Notes under the pieces: model-generated | Seen by the model: only the letters and a program-made list of their open reading frames with translations | What the model was told of the DNA's origin: nothing | The model's database searches: none | Assembly: GCF_000743705.1 (NCBI RefSeq) | Contig: NZ_JQEZ01000001.1 | Span: forward strand, 7,525 to 71,524 | Direction: 5' to 3' | Length of the DNA: 64,000 nt | Source: Ruegeria halocynthiae | GTDB taxonomy: Bacteria > Pseudomonadota > Alphaproteobacteria > Rhodobacterales > Rhodobacteraceae | Made by a program: the position numbers and the translations under genes | In this document: positions 44,985 through 56,337 of the stretch, in pieces | How the letters are laid out: the number at the start of each line of letters is the position of its first letter | Position numbering within the stretch: the stretch's first letter is position 1

Positions 44985-46043
44985 TTACCGGAATCGTTGT
45001 CCGGTCTCAGGATCGAACAGCATGGCACGGTCAGGCCGGGCGGTGATACCGATCTTGTCCCCCTGCCTGCTGCGCTGGTCGTCACGTTCCTCGACAATCA
45101 GTTTGTCGCCGTTCGGCGTCAGCAGGTACGAGTAGCTTACACCACCCAGCGCTTCGGTCAGGTCAACCGTGCAAGTGTCGCCCGCGCGGTCGACCTCGAT
45201 ATGTTCGGGGCGGATGCCCAGGGTGACCTTGCTCAAACCTGCGGGCACATTGGCCGCCACCTCCAAGGGCGCGCCAAGCGCAGGGTGCGAGACCTTGCCG
45301 TCCGCAATCTCACACTCCAGAAAGTTCATCGCCGGAGAGCCAATGAACCCGGCCACAAACCGGTTGTCCGGGTCCCGATACAAGTCCATCGGTGCACCGA
45401 CCTGTTCGATGCGCCCATCACGCAGCACCACAATCTTGTCGGCCATGGTCATTGCCTCAACCTGATCATGGGTCACATAGATCATTGTGGCGCCGATCTC
45501 ATTGTGCAACCGCGCGATTTCCACCCGCATTTCGACGCGCAGTTCCGCATCAAGGTTGGACAACGGTTCATCGAACAAAAACACCTCGGGGCCCCGCACG
45601 ATGGCGCGACCGATGGCGACCCGCTGACGCTGCCCCCCCGACAGGGCCTTGGGCTTGCGTTTCAGATATTGGTCCAGCTTCAGGATGTTCGATGCCTGCT
45701 GCACCTTTTGTTCAATCTCGGATTTGGACACCCCGTTCATGCGCAGGCCAAATCCCATATTCTCGGCCACGGTCATATGCGGATACAGGGCATAGGTCTG
45801 AAACACCATCGCCACCCCACGCTTGGCAGGGTCCAGATGTGTCACCTCGCGTGCGCCAATATGCACCTGACCTTCGGTGGTTTCTTCCAGCCCTGCGATC
45901 ATCCGCAACAGGGTAGATTTGCCGCAGCCCGAGGGGCCAACGAACACACAGAATTCACCGTCCTCAATTTCCAGATCAATACCGTGGATAACCTGCGTCT
46001 CGCCATATCGCTTGATCGCCTGATTCAGAGTTACACCCGTCAT
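44985..46043 (-). CDS. Sugar ABC transporter ATP-binding protein (UgpC/MsmK type)
   Basis: A 352-residue ATPase. Walker A is GPSGCGKST, the signature LSGGQRQRVAIGRA, Walker B VFLFDEPLSNLD and H-loop IYVTHD. The C-terminal TOBE-type regulatory domain (about 240-350, LGIRPEHIEV) is typical of carbohydrate importers. It should energise the permeases at 48342 and 49267, with the binding protein at 46986. It is co-transcribed with the IclR regulator (ATGA overlap) and is divergent from the rest of the transporter, so its level may follow IclR autoregulation. Confidence 0.9.
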   Translation of the reverse strand: MTGVTLNQAIKRYGETQVIHGIDLEIEDGEFCVFVGPSGCGKSTLLRMIAGLEETTEGQVHIGAREVTHLDPAKRGVAMVFQTYALYPHMTVAENMGFGLRMNGVSKSEIEQKVQQASNILKLDQYLKRKPKALSGGQRQRVAIGRAIVRGPEVFLFDEPLSNLDAELRVEMRVEIARLHNEIGATMIYVTHDQVEAMTMADKIVVLRDGRIEQVGAPMDLYRDPDNRFVAGFIGSPAMNFLECEIADGKVSHPALGAPLEVAANVPAGLSKVTLGIRPEHIEVDRAGDTCTVDLTEALGGVSYSYLLTPNGDKLIVEERDDQRSRQGDKIGITARPDRAMLFDPETGQRFR

Positions 46044-46867
46044 GTTGCTTGCATCCTGTCTGTGTCCGCGCTTGGGCGGGTCTCGGGGAACCGCCAGGCC
46101 TGTGCTTCAGTTCCAATCTGTTCGGCCACACGGCGAACACGGGGAATCCAGGTTTCCAACTGATTGAAATTCATACGCTCGGTCGATCCGGTCACGGATA
46201 TCGCCCCCAGCGGCCGCCCACCCGTGGTCAGGATCGGGCAGGCGATGCAGATGATGCCGGGCTCGTGTTCCTCATCGTCGATGGCGTATCCCCGGCTGCG
46301 GATCAGATCCAGATCGGCACGCAGGGCGGCTTCAGAGGTCAGCGTTTTATCCGTGAACCGGTGATAGCTTTGCTGCGACACGGCGCGGTTCAGCGCATCC
46401 CCCTCCAGAAACGCCATCATCGCCTTGCCGACGCCGGTACAATAGGCCGGGCCGACCTTGCCCGCCTGCGAATACATCTCGACCGGTTGGGCCGCGTTGC
46501 GCTTGTCGACATACAGAACCTGGCTGGAATCGAGCTGCGCCAGATGCACCGTCTCGCCGGTCTCACGGCTCAACGCATCCAGAAACGGCCGCGCAATGGG
46601 GGCCAGCGAGCTTTGCGTCCAGGCCGCGTGCGCCAACCGAACCAGCCGCAGGCCCGGTGTATATGTCTGCCGATCGGGATCATAAGACAGCATCCCCTGA
46701 TTGGTCAGGGTCTGCAGAAACCGGTACAGCGTCGCCTTGGGGAAGGTGCTGCATTCCAGCAGTTCCGCGAATCGGACCGGGCGGGCAAAGGCTGCCACCT
46801 GATCCAACACATCACATGCTTTTCCTATCGTTCCATCACCAGCCACGGGCGTTTGTTCTCCCTCCAT
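46040..46867 (-). CDS. IclR-family transcriptional regulator
   Basis: 275 residues. The N-terminal winged helix-turn-helix (FAELLECSTFPKATLYRFLQ) and the C-terminal IclR effector domain (about 100-270, GPAYCTGVGKAMMAFL, GIICIACPI, GAISVTGSTERM) are of normal length. ATG 46867 is used; a TTG at 46900 would extend it without a better site. It is divergent from the galactoside transport and catabolism operon with about 120 bases between starts, the standard position for a local repressor or activator, and overlaps its own ATPase gene. Confidence 0.88.
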   Translation of the reverse strand: MEGEQTPVAGDGTIGKACDVLDQVAAFARPVRFAELLECSTFPKATLYRFLQTLTNQGMLSYDPDRQTYTPGLRLVRLAHAAWTQSSLAPIARPFLDALSRETGETVHLAQLDSSQVLYVDKRNAAQPVEMYSQAGKVGPAYCTGVGKAMMAFLEGDALNRAVSQQSYHRFTDKTLTSEAALRADLDLIRSRGYAIDDEEHEPGIICIACPILTTGGRPLGAISVTGSTERMNFNQLETWIPRVRRVAEQIGTEAQAWRFPETRPSADTDRMQAT

Positions 46868-46985
46868 TAACCCAAGGCCGGGGCACGAGGGTCTTGACAA
46901 GACTAACCGAGTCGATGTGTAGTTTTCAATATATAAAACAATGTTTCATTATTTGGAACTTTATGGGAGCTTAAGGGAGGAAACC
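46868..46985. promoter_or_regulatory. Divergent promoter/operator region of the galactoside cluster
   Basis: 118 AT-rich bases between the IclR gene and the binding-protein gene. An imperfect palindrome GTTTCA-TTATT-TGGAAC (46943-46959) is the best IclR operator candidate. A second symmetric AT-rich element (GTTTT...AAAAC, 46922-46939) adjoins it. TTGACA at 46894-46899 could be a -35 box but lacks a good -10 at standard spacing. The binding-protein gene has a strong site, AAGGGAGG. Confidence 0.5.
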
Positions 46986-48245
46986 ATGCATTCCATGTTC
47001 AAGCGCACTGCGGCGGCGTTAGCGGCCAGTGTGGCACTTGCTGCGCCGGTCGCGGCAGAGCTGACCGGCGAGCTGAGAATATTCCTGGACACATCGAACC
47101 CGGCGCCCCGCGCGACGATGGAAGCGATGATCGGACGGTTCGCGGAACAGCATCCGGGGTTGGAAATCGAAACCACCGTGATCGACCGCGAGGCTTACAA
47201 GACCCAGATCCGCAACTTTCTGACGGCGGATACGCCCGATGTCGCCAACTGGTACGCAGCCAACCGGATGAAACCCTATGTCGAGGCCGGTCTGTTCGAA
47301 GACGTCTCTGACCTGTGGGCCGAACCTGCGATTGCCGACAACCTGGCCTCAACCAAAGGGGCGATGACCATCGACGGCAAGCAATGGGGCGTGCCCTACA
47401 CCTACTACCAGTGGGGTGTTTATTATCGCAAAGACATCTTCGACGAGCTGGGCCTGAGCGAGCCGACCACATGGGAAGAAGAACTGGCCAATTGTCAGAA
47501 AATCATCGACTCGGGCCGCGCCTGTTACACCATCGGCACCAAATTCCTGTGGACCGCCGGAGGCTGGTTCGACTACCTGAACATGCGCACCAATGGGTTC
47601 GATTTCCACCAGCAGCTCGCCAATGGCGAAATCAGCTGGGAAGATGACCGGGTCAAACAGACCTTCGCCAACTGGAAACAGCTGATCGACATGGGCGCGT
47701 TTATCGACAACCACCAAACCTATAGCTGGCAAGAGGCACTGCCCTTCATGGTCAAAGGCGATGCTGCGGCCTATCTGATGGGGAACTTCGCCGTGGCGCC
47801 GCTGCGCGATGCGGGTCTGACTGATGATCAACTGGACTTCTATCAATTCGTCGCCATCAACCCTGATGTCGAACTGGCCGAGGACGCGCCGACCGACACA
47901 TTCCACATCCCCGCCAACGCGTCGAACAAAGAAGCCGCGCGTGAATTCCTGCGCTTTGTGGTGTCGCCCGACGAACAGACGCAGATCAACAACGGCTCGA
48001 ACCTTGGCCAATTGCCGGTGAACGCGCAATCCTCGGTCGATGATGACAAGTTCCTGCAACAGGGCTTTGAAATGCTGTCATCGAACAGCCCCGGCGGCGT
48101 GGCCCAATTCTGGGACCGTGACGCGCCTGCGGAAATGGCCAAGGCGTCCATGGAGGGCTTTCAGGAATTCATGGTCAAACCAGACAACGCTGACCGCATC
48201 CTGGCCAAGCTGGAACGCGCCCGTCAGCGTATCTACGACAACTAA
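46986..48245 (+). CDS. Sugar ABC transporter substrate-binding protein
   Basis: A 419-residue periplasmic binding protein of the family-1 (maltose/multiple-sugar) type. It has a signal peptide (1-24, AALAASVALAAPVAA), LTGELRIFLDTSNPAPR, and the family segments VPYTYYQWGVYYRKD and TAGGWFDYLNMR. ATG 46986 follows AAGGGAGG. By operon context the ligand is likely an alpha- or beta-galactoside. A GC-rich hairpin just after the stop probably protects this message so that binding protein is made in excess over the permeases. Confidence 0.9.
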   Translation: MHSMFKRTAAALAASVALAAPVAAELTGELRIFLDTSNPAPRATMEAMIGRFAEQHPGLEIETTVIDREAYKTQIRNFLTADTPDVANWYAANRMKPYVEAGLFEDVSDLWAEPAIADNLASTKGAMTIDGKQWGVPYTYYQWGVYYRKDIFDELGLSEPTTWEEELANCQKIIDSGRACYTIGTKFLWTAGGWFDYLNMRTNGFDFHQQLANGEISWEDDRVKQTFANWKQLIDMGAFIDNHQTYSWQEALPFMVKGDAAAYLMGNFAVAPLRDAGLTDDQLDFYQFVAINPDVELAEDAPTDTFHIPANASNKEAAREFLRFVVSPDEQTQINNGSNLGQLPVNAQSSVDDDKFLQQGFEMLSSNSPGGVAQFWDRDAPAEMAKASMEGFQEFMVKPDNADRILAKLERARQRIYDN

Positions 48246-48253
48246 ACCGGTCG

Positions 48254-48273
48254 GGCCGGGCCTCCGCCCGGCC
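48254..48273 (+). terminator. Intercistronic hairpin after the binding-protein gene
   Basis: A perfect 8-bp GC stem GGCCGGGC / GCCCGGCC with a CTCC loop, 8 bases after the stop and without a T-run. It is the usual attenuation or mRNA-stabilising structure between binding-protein and permease genes. Confidence 0.6.
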
Positions 48274-48341
48274 TGCACCTTGTCCTGCGTAAGGCGGGTG
48301 CCAACCCGGCTTACTCCTTTGACCTAACCCCGAGTATCCAC

Positions 48342-49265
48342 ATGTCAGCCGTCGACGTCCCAGAGCAGGAAAGCTGGTTCCACAGAAACCAACAGCGTAT
48401 CGCACCGTGGCTGTTTCTGGCCCCCGGCCTGCTGTTCTTTATGGTCTATGTGATCGTCCCGGTGTTCCAATCCTTTAACCTGTCGCTGTATGAATGGGAT
48501 GGGCTGGGGGCCGCAGAATATGTGGGGCTACGCAATTATGAAGACCTGTATTGGGAGTTCTATGACCGGGATGCATTCTATATCTCGCTCAAGAACAATC
48601 TGATCTGGCTGCTGCTGTATCTAGCAGCCATTCCGGCGGGTCTGTTCATTGCGCTGTTCCTGAATCAGACGGTCTGGGGCATTCGCCTGTATAAATCTCT
48701 GTTCTTCTTTCCTTTCGTGATCTCTCAGGTCGTCGTAGGCCTCGTCTTCACCTGGTTCTACGACCCGACCTTTGGCTTGCTGAACGAATTCCTCGGTATC
48801 TTTGGCCTTGGCCCCTTGAATGTGCTGGGCGACGAACGTTTTGTCACATACGGCATCATCTTCGCTGGCCTCTGGCCCCAGACGGCCTACTGTATGATCC
48901 TGTACCTGACCGGCCTGAACGCCGTGGACCCCGAACAGATCGAAGCCGGGCGTCTAGACGGTGCCAAGGGCCTGCGGATGCTATGGCACATCATCCTGCC
49001 ACAGTTGCGCCCCGCAACCTTCATCGCATTTGTCGTCACCATCATCGGCGCGCTGCGATCCTTTGACCTGATCTCGATCATGACGCAGGGCGGACCGTTC
49101 GGATCGTCCCGCGTGCTGGCCTATTACATGTTCGAGGTTGCTCTCTCCGAATACGGCTTCCGCATGGGATATGGTGCCGCCATCGCGGTGATCCTGTTCC
49201 TGATCATGCTGTGTTTCATCGCCTATTTCCTGCGGTCGATGTACCGCGAAGAAAGGGGATACTGA
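48342..49265 (+). CDS. Sugar ABC transporter permease (MalF-like)
   Basis: A 307-residue inner-membrane permease with about six hydrophobic spans (first WLFLAPGLLFFMVYVIVPV). The cytoplasmic EAA loop (EQIEAGRLDGAKGLRMLWHI) contacts the ATPase. It pairs with the permease at 49267, whose start lies one base after this stop. The N-terminal domain is short, as in MsmF-type importers. Part of the galactoside uptake system. Confidence 0.9.
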   Translation: MSAVDVPEQESWFHRNQQRIAPWLFLAPGLLFFMVYVIVPVFQSFNLSLYEWDGLGAAEYVGLRNYEDLYWEFYDRDAFYISLKNNLIWLLLYLAAIPAGLFIALFLNQTVWGIRLYKSLFFFPFVISQVVVGLVFTWFYDPTFGLLNEFLGIFGLGPLNVLGDERFVTYGIIFAGLWPQTAYCMILYLTGLNAVDPEQIEAGRLDGAKGLRMLWHIILPQLRPATFIAFVVTIIGALRSFDLISIMTQGGPFGSSRVLAYYMFEVALSEYGFRMGYGAAIAVILFLIMLCFIAYFLRSMYREERGY

Positions 49266-49266
49266 G

Positions 49267-50115
49267 ATGTTTCCCAAACCCATTGAAAAACAACCCCGCG
49301 CAGCGCAGATCAGCTATCAGGCCATGTTGCCCTTAGCCTTGCTGCTGTGGCTTGGTCCTCTGCTGGCGGTCGCGTTGTTCTCGGTCAAACCTGCGGCGGA
49401 TTTCACCAGTGCCAACTATTGGGGCCTACCGTCCAGTTTTGAGGGCGCGCATAATTATGGACAGGTCTTCTTCAACTCTGACATGCCGCGCTATCTGCTA
49501 AACTCGTTCCTGATCACGGTTCCCACAGTGATCGGATGTGTTGCGCTTAGCAGCATGACCGGGTTTGCACTGGGGATATACAAGTTCCGCTCAAACATTT
49601 GGATCTTCTTCATGTTCGTTGCGGGCAACTTCGTACCCTTCCAGATCCTAATGGTGCCGGTACGCGACCTGACGCTGGAACTGGGACTTTACAACACCAA
49701 AACCGGGCTGGTCCTGTTCCATATCGCCTTTCAGACCGGGTTCTGCACGCTGTTTATGCGCAACTTTATCCGCGCCCTGCCCTTTGAGCTGATCGAGGCC
49801 GCGCGGGTCGAAGGTATCAGCGAATGGCGCATCTTCTGGTATGTCGTCCTGCCGCTGATGAAACCTGCGATTGCGGCGCTCAGCGTGCTGATCTTCACCT
49901 TCATCTGGAACGACTATTTCTGGGCCGTTGTTCTGACACAAGGCGCGGAAAGCCAGCCTGTCACGGCAGGTATCACCAGTTTCAACGCCCAATTCCGGGC
50001 CGCCTATCAGTTGATGAGTGCCGGTTCCATCGTCGCGGCCCTGCCGCCGGTGGCCATGTTTTTTCTGATGCAGAAACATTTCATCGCGGGCCTGACCCTC
50101 GGTGCTGTAAAATAA
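49267..50115 (+). CDS. Sugar ABC transporter permease (MalG-like)
   Basis: A 282-residue permease with six predicted spans (LLLWLGPLLAVALF, IWIFFMFVAGNFVPFQIL and others). Its EAA loop is LIEAARVEGISEWRIFWYV. It forms the heterodimeric channel with the preceding gene product. It begins one base after that gene and is followed 22 bases later by the GH4 glycosidase, so import and hydrolysis are co-expressed. Confidence 0.9.
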   Translation: MFPKPIEKQPRAAQISYQAMLPLALLLWLGPLLAVALFSVKPAADFTSANYWGLPSSFEGAHNYGQVFFNSDMPRYLLNSFLITVPTVIGCVALSSMTGFALGIYKFRSNIWIFFMFVAGNFVPFQILMVPVRDLTLELGLYNTKTGLVLFHIAFQTGFCTLFMRNFIRALPFELIEAARVEGISEWRIFWYVVLPLMKPAIAALSVLIFTFIWNDYFWAVVLTQGAESQPVTAGITSFNAQFRAAYQLMSAGSIVAALPPVAMFFLMQKHFIAGLTLGAVK

Positions 50116-50137
50116 CGTCAAGCCAAAGGTTTGCCTG

Positions 50138-51478
50138 ATGACCAAGATCACCTTTATCGGGGCCGGTTCCACGATTTTCATGCAGAACATCGTGGGCGAT
50201 GCCCTGCTGACCCCGGCGCTGGCCGATAGCCACTTTGCGCTGATGGACATTGACGCGCAGCGTCTGGCCGAAAGCGAAGCTGTCGCCCGCGCCATGATCC
50301 GCTCGGTCGGATCCGATGCGACCGTATCGACCCATACGGACCGCCGCGCGGCGCTGGACGGGGCCGATTTCGTCATCACCGCCTTTCAGATCGGCGGTTA
50401 TGAACCCTGTACGGTGACCGATTTCGAGATTCCCAAGCAATACGGCCTGCGCCAGACCATCGCCGATACGCTGGGCATCGGCGGTATCATGCGCGGGTTG
50501 CGCACGGTTCCGGTGCTGTGGGATGTGGCGCAGGACATGATGCAGCTGTGCCCCAGTGCGACGCTGCTTCAATACGTCAATCCGATGGCAATCAACACCT
50601 GGGCGCTGTCCGAACGTTTTCCCGCGCTGAAACATGTGGGGCTCTGCCATTCGGTGCAAAACACGGTCGAGGAACTGGCCCACGATCTGGACCTGCCCAA
50701 GGACGCGTTCCGCTATAAGGTTGCGGGCGTCAATCATGTCGCCTTTTTCCTGCGGCTGGAACATCAGGGGCGCGACCTTTACCCCGCCCTGCGGCAGGGT
50801 TACGCCAGCGGCCACCTGCCCAAGGCGCCTTTGTTGATGCCGCGCTGCCCCAACAAGGTGCGATATGAGGTGATGGACCATCTGGGTTACTTCTGTACCG
50901 AAAGCTCGGAACATCTGGCTGAATACGTGCCGTGGTTCATCAAAGACGGGCGCTCGGACCTGATCGAACAGTTCGCGATCCCGCTGGATGAATACCCAAC
51001 CCGCTGTGTGGAACAGGTCGCCACCTGGAAGGAACAGGCCAAAACCCTGACCGATGGCCGCGATATCGAGGTGACGCGCAGCCATGAGTTCGCCGCCGAC
51101 CTGATGAACGCCATTGTCACCGACACGCCCAATGTGGCGTATGGCAACCTGCCCAACACCGGCCAGATACCGCAATTGCCCCTGGGCGCAGCCGTGGAGA
51201 CGCCTTGTCTGGTGGACAGCAACGGCGTGCAGCCCTCGGTCGTGAGCGACATTCCGCCCCAACTGATCGCGCTGATGCGGACACAGATCAATGTGCATGA
51301 ATTGACAGTCCGCGCACTGGTCGACCAGAACCCCCAGCACATCTACCACGCCGCCATGATGGACCCGCACACCGCCGCCGAGCTGGACCTGCGCCAGATC
51401 CGCAGCCTTGTTGACGATCTGCTCATCGCCCATGCAGACTGGCTCCCCGATTGGTGTAAACCCGCCAAGGCCGCCTGA
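50138..51478 (+). CDS. melA: GH4 family glycosidase, probable alpha-galactosidase
   Basis: A 446-residue NAD- and metal-dependent GH4 enzyme. The NAD motif TFIGAGSTIFMQNIVGD is followed by the metal-binding Cys/His segments VGLCHSVQNT and VNHVAFFL. GH4 acts by oxidation-elimination at C3/C2, not by two acidic residues. Among GH4 members the sequence resembles alpha-galactosidases, and the downstream galactose genes agree. Alpha-glucosidase or galacturonidase are alternatives. It is cytosolic and acts on imported oligosaccharide. Confidence 0.82.
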   Translation: MTKITFIGAGSTIFMQNIVGDALLTPALADSHFALMDIDAQRLAESEAVARAMIRSVGSDATVSTHTDRRAALDGADFVITAFQIGGYEPCTVTDFEIPKQYGLRQTIADTLGIGGIMRGLRTVPVLWDVAQDMMQLCPSATLLQYVNPMAINTWALSERFPALKHVGLCHSVQNTVEELAHDLDLPKDAFRYKVAGVNHVAFFLRLEHQGRDLYPALRQGYASGHLPKAPLLMPRCPNKVRYEVMDHLGYFCTESSEHLAEYVPWFIKDGRSDLIEQFAIPLDEYPTRCVEQVATWKEQAKTLTDGRDIEVTRSHEFAADLMNAIVTDTPNVAYGNLPNTGQIPQLPLGAAVETPCLVDSNGVQPSVVSDIPPQLIALMRTQINVHELTVRALVDQNPQHIYHAAMMDPHTAAELDLRQIRSLVDDLLIAHADWLPDWCKPAKAA

Positions 51479-51503
51479 CCCCAAGACTAAAAGGCTGACA
51501 ACA

Positions 51504-53212
<1,709 letters not shown>

Positions 53213-53213
<1 letters not shown>

Positions 53214-53980
53214 TGGAGCAACCAGCCACATTTCACGATCTGAACGGGGCCTCGGTCTATATCACCGGCGGCGGCTCGGGTGTTGGCGCGGCGCTGACCG
53301 ATGGGTTTCTGGCGCAGGGCGCGCATGTCGCATTCATCGGCCGCTCGGACGCCAGCAGTTTTGTCGAAGAGATGCGCGATAAACACGGCCGCGCGCCCCT
53401 GTTCATGCAGGGCGACATGACCGATACCGAACTGCTGCATGCAACAATGACCAAAGCCGCCGAGGCACACGGCCCCTTGAATGTGCTGGTCAACAATGCG
53501 GCAAACGATAAACGCCACTCGCTTGCGGATACCACCACCGAATTCTGGGACTGGATGATCGAGGTCAACCTCAAGGCCTATTATTTTGCCTGTCAGGAGG
53601 CCGCGCGCCAGATGCGGGACAAAGGCGGGTCGATCATCAATTTCAGCTCGATCAGCTATATGATGGGCAATTCCGGCTATCCGATCTATACCACGTCAAA
53701 CGCCGGGATCACGGGCATGACGCGGTCCCTGGCGCGTGAGCTGGGGCTGCAGAACATCCGTGTCAACGCTTTGGCCCCCGGCTGGGTGCTGACGCAAAAA
53801 CAGCTGGATATGTGGGCCACGCCCGAGGGTTTGGCAGCCCATATGGAGCGCCAGTGTCTGAAGGACCATCTGACGCCCGAGGACATGATCGCGCCGACCT
53901 TGTTCCTGGCATCAAACGCCAGCCGGGCCATGACCGGTCAATGTATGGCCGTCGATGGCGGCGTCGTCGTAACGGGGTAG
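53213..53980 (+). CDS. SDR-family sugar dehydrogenase (probable galactose 1-dehydrogenase) with atypical active site
   Basis: A 255-residue classical SDR. The cofactor motif is TGGGSGVG, the NNAAND segment corresponds to NNAG, and serine lies in INFSSISY. The catalytic YxxxK position reads YTTSN, with asparagine (codon AAC) in place of lysine. Operon context (between dehydratase and KDGal kinase) predicts oxidation of D-galactose to the lactone. It is translationally coupled to the gene before it. The lost lysine would normally impair catalysis, so either another residue takes over or the protein has a modified role. Confidence 0.78.
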
Positions 53981-53984
53981 AGCC

Positions 53985-54878
53985 ATGAATACAGAGTGGA
54001 TCGCGGTCGATTGGGGAACGTCTCATCTGCGGGTGTGGGCCATGCGGGATGACACGGTGCTGGATCAGGCGCAGTCGGACAAAGGTATGGTGCGACTGGC
54101 CAAAGGTGAATTTCAGGCCGCTTTGTTGAACCTGACCGAAGGCTGGCTTGGCCAGGCACCGGTTGATGTCATCGCCTGCGGTATGGTCGGTGCCCGCCAG
54201 GGCTGGGTCGAGGCCCCCTATTCCACCGTTCCCTGCGAACCCACGCCGGTGGTTCCGATCCGCGTACCCGGCACGGACACCCGCATACGCGCCTTTGTGG
54301 TGCCCGGGTTAAAGCAAACCGCACCGCCGGATGTCATGCGCGGCGAAGAAACCCAGATTGCGGGTTTTCTGGCCAGCCACCAGAATTGGGACGGTGTGAT
54401 CTGCCTGCCCGGCACCCACAGCAAATGGGTGCAGGTCAGCGCCGGAGAGGTCGTCAGTTTCCGCACCTTCATGACCGGTGAGATGTTCGACCTGTTGCGC
54501 GGGCAATCGGTGCTGAAACATTCGATCGGCGAAGGCTGGGACGATGCCGCCTTTGCCGAGGCCACGGCGGATGCGCTGTCGAAACCGGAACAACTGGCCG
54601 CACGCCTGTTCGGACTGCGTGCCGCCGATCTGCTGCAAGGGCAGGATGGCGGCGTCGCCCGGGCGCAGCTTTCTGGCTTTTTGATTGGTGCTGAGCTGGC
54701 CGCAACCCGCCCCTATTGGCTGGGTCAACAACTGGCAATCATCGGGGCCGAGGATCTGTCGAACATCTACGCCAAGGCCCTGAAACAACAGGGCGCATTT
54801 GTCGAAACCGCCAACAGCACACAATGCACACTGGCCGGTCTGTTACAGGCCCGCAACCTGACGAGGCAAACCGCATGA
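53985..54878 (+). CDS. dgoK: 2-dehydro-3-deoxygalactonokinase
   Basis: A 297-residue DgoK-type kinase of the ASKHA fold. The N-terminal phosphate motif is WIAVDWGTSHLRVWAM; other family blocks are CGMVGARQGWVEAPY, CLPGTHSKWVQV and FMTGEMFDLL. It phosphorylates 2-keto-3-deoxygalactonate at O6. It lies 4 bases after the SDR gene and overlaps the aldolase gene by ATGA, the conserved dgoK-dgoA order. Confidence 0.92.
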   Translation: MNTEWIAVDWGTSHLRVWAMRDDTVLDQAQSDKGMVRLAKGEFQAALLNLTEGWLGQAPVDVIACGMVGARQGWVEAPYSTVPCEPTPVVPIRVPGTDTRIRAFVVPGLKQTAPPDVMRGEETQIAGFLASHQNWDGVICLPGTHSKWVQVSAGEVVSFRTFMTGEMFDLLRGQSVLKHSIGEGWDDAAFAEATADALSKPEQLAARLFGLRAADLLQGQDGGVARAQLSGFLIGAELAATRPYWLGQQLAIIGAEDLSNIYAKALKQQGAFVETANSTQCTLAGLLQARNLTRQTA

Positions 54879-55480
54879 GCCGTCCCATTATCGCCATTTT
54901 GCGCGGCCTGCGCCCCTCTGACGCCCGGGCCGTCGGACAGACCCTGATCGGCGCGGGCATTGAGAAGATCGAGGTACCGCTGAACTCACCCGATCCGCTG
55001 GAGTCGATCGGCATTCTGGCCCGGGAATTTGGCAGCCACGCCCTGATCGGTGCGGGCACCGTGCTGACACCTGACGAGGTGGACGCGGTGGCCGGGGTCG
55101 GCGGCAGGCTGATCGTCTCGCCGAACTGCGACCCAGACGTCATTTCGCGCACGTATCAGTTGGGTCTGGAAAGCTGGCCAGGCATCTTCACCCCGACCGA
55201 GGCTTTCACAGCGCTCAAGGCCGGGGCGTCCGGGTTGAAACTGTTCCCCGGTGCGCTGGCGGGTCCCGCCGGGCTGTCGGCCTTGCGCGCGGTGCTGCCT
55301 GTGGGCACTCTGATCTATGCCGTCGGCGGCGCGGGGCCAGAGAATTTCGGCCAGTGGATCAAGGCCAGCGCCGATGGGTTCGGCATCGGATCAGCCCTGT
55401 TCAAACCCGGCATGACCGTGTCCGAGGTCGCAGATCGGGCGATGCAGATCGTAGCTGCCTATGACGAGGCCACCGGATGA
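54875..55480 (+). CDS. dgoA: 2-dehydro-3-deoxy-6-phosphogalactonate aldolase
   Basis: A 201-residue class I aldolase (KDPG/KDPGal family). The Schiff-base lysine lies in SGLKLFPGALAG, the catalytic glutamate in GIEKIEVPLNSP, and the phosphate-binding segments in LIGAGTVLTPDEVD and FGIGSALFKPG. It splits KDPGal into pyruvate and glyceraldehyde-3-phosphate. It overlaps both neighbours by four bases, so the whole block is translated together. Confidence 0.92.
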   Translation: MSRPIIAILRGLRPSDARAVGQTLIGAGIEKIEVPLNSPDPLESIGILAREFGSHALIGAGTVLTPDEVDAVAGVGGRLIVSPNCDPDVISRTYQLGLESWPGIFTPTEAFTALKAGASGLKLFPGALAGPAGLSALRAVLPVGTLIYAVGGAGPENFGQWIKASADGFGIGSALFKPGMTVSEVADRAMQIVAAYDEATG

Positions 55481-56337
55481 GCGCCGTCTTTGACACCCGC
55501 CCCTGCGAGTTGGGCGAAGGGCCGCTGTGGCATCCGGAACGGCAACAGCTTTTCTGGTTCGACATCGTCGGAAAACGCCTGATGACACAGGAAGACGGCG
55601 CGCCGCGCAGTTGGCAGTTTGACGAACATGTCTCGGCTGCGGGTTGGGTCGACCGGGAAACGCTTGTGATGGCGTCCGAGACCGGGTTGTGGCTGTTCAA
55701 CCTGCAAGACGGCCAGAAACAACTGATCACCCCGCTTGAGGCAGACAATCCGGTTACCCGGTCCAATGACGGGCGCGCCGATCCGTGGGGCGGGTTCTGG
55801 ATCGGGACGATGGGCAAAGGTGCCGAACCCGGTGCAGGCGCGATCTATCGCTATTGGCGGGGCGAGTTGCGGCAGCTGGTGGCGGAGGTCACGATCTCAA
55901 ACGCGATCTGTTTCGCGCCGGATCGGTCCTGCGCTTACTTCACCGACACAATGACGCAACAGGTCATGCGTTGGGCGCTGAATGCCGAAACCGGCTGGCC
56001 CGACGGCAGCAGCGCAGTCTTCCTTGATCTGCGGGGTGATGGCCTGTACCCCGATGGCGCTGTGATTGATCCCGATGGCAACATCTGGATCGCGCAATGG
56101 GGCGCGGGCCGCGTGGCGGCCTATACGCGCGCCGGACAGTTCCTGACCGCGGTGACCTTTGAGGCCGCCCATACTTCGTGCCCCGCTTTTGGCGGCGAAG
56201 ACCTGACCACCCTGTTCTGCACGACGGCCCGCGAAGGGCTGGATGCAGCAACGCTTGCCGCGCACCCGACCAATGGCATGACCTTTGCCGCCCCCGGTGC
56301 AGGCAAAGGACAGGCCGAACACAGAGTCCTGCTATGA
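55477..56337 (+). CDS. SMP-30/gluconolactonase-family sugar lactonase
   Basis: A 286-residue six-bladed beta-propeller lactonase. The metal-binding glutamate near the N-terminus lies in CELGEGPLWHPER, the asparagine and aspartate in SNDGRADPWGGFWIGTM and LYPDGAVIDPDGNIWIAQW. In this operon it should open D-galactono-lactone to galactonate, between the dehydrogenase and dehydratase steps. It overlaps dgoA and the GH42 gene by four bases each. Confidence 0.88.
   Translation: MSAVFDTRPCELGEGPLWHPERQQLFWFDIVGKRLMTQEDGAPRSWQFDEHVSAAGWVDRETLVMASETGLWLFNLQDGQKQLITPLEADNPVTRSNDGRADPWGGFWIGTMGKGAEPGAGAIYRYWRGELRQLVAEVTISNAICFAPDRSCAYFTDTMTQQVMRWALNAETGWPDGSSAVFLDLRGDGLYPDGAVIDPDGNIWIAQWGAGRVAAYTRAGQFLTAVTFEAAHTSCPAFGGEDLTTLFCTTAREGLDAATLAAHPTNGMTFAAPGAGKGQAEHRVLL

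Noticed and set aside
43935..46163. Very long open frame on the plus strand, 742 codons
   Set aside because: It lies opposite the DHDPS-like and ATPase genes and crosses a terminator. The translation has no recognisable domain and many His/Arg runs.
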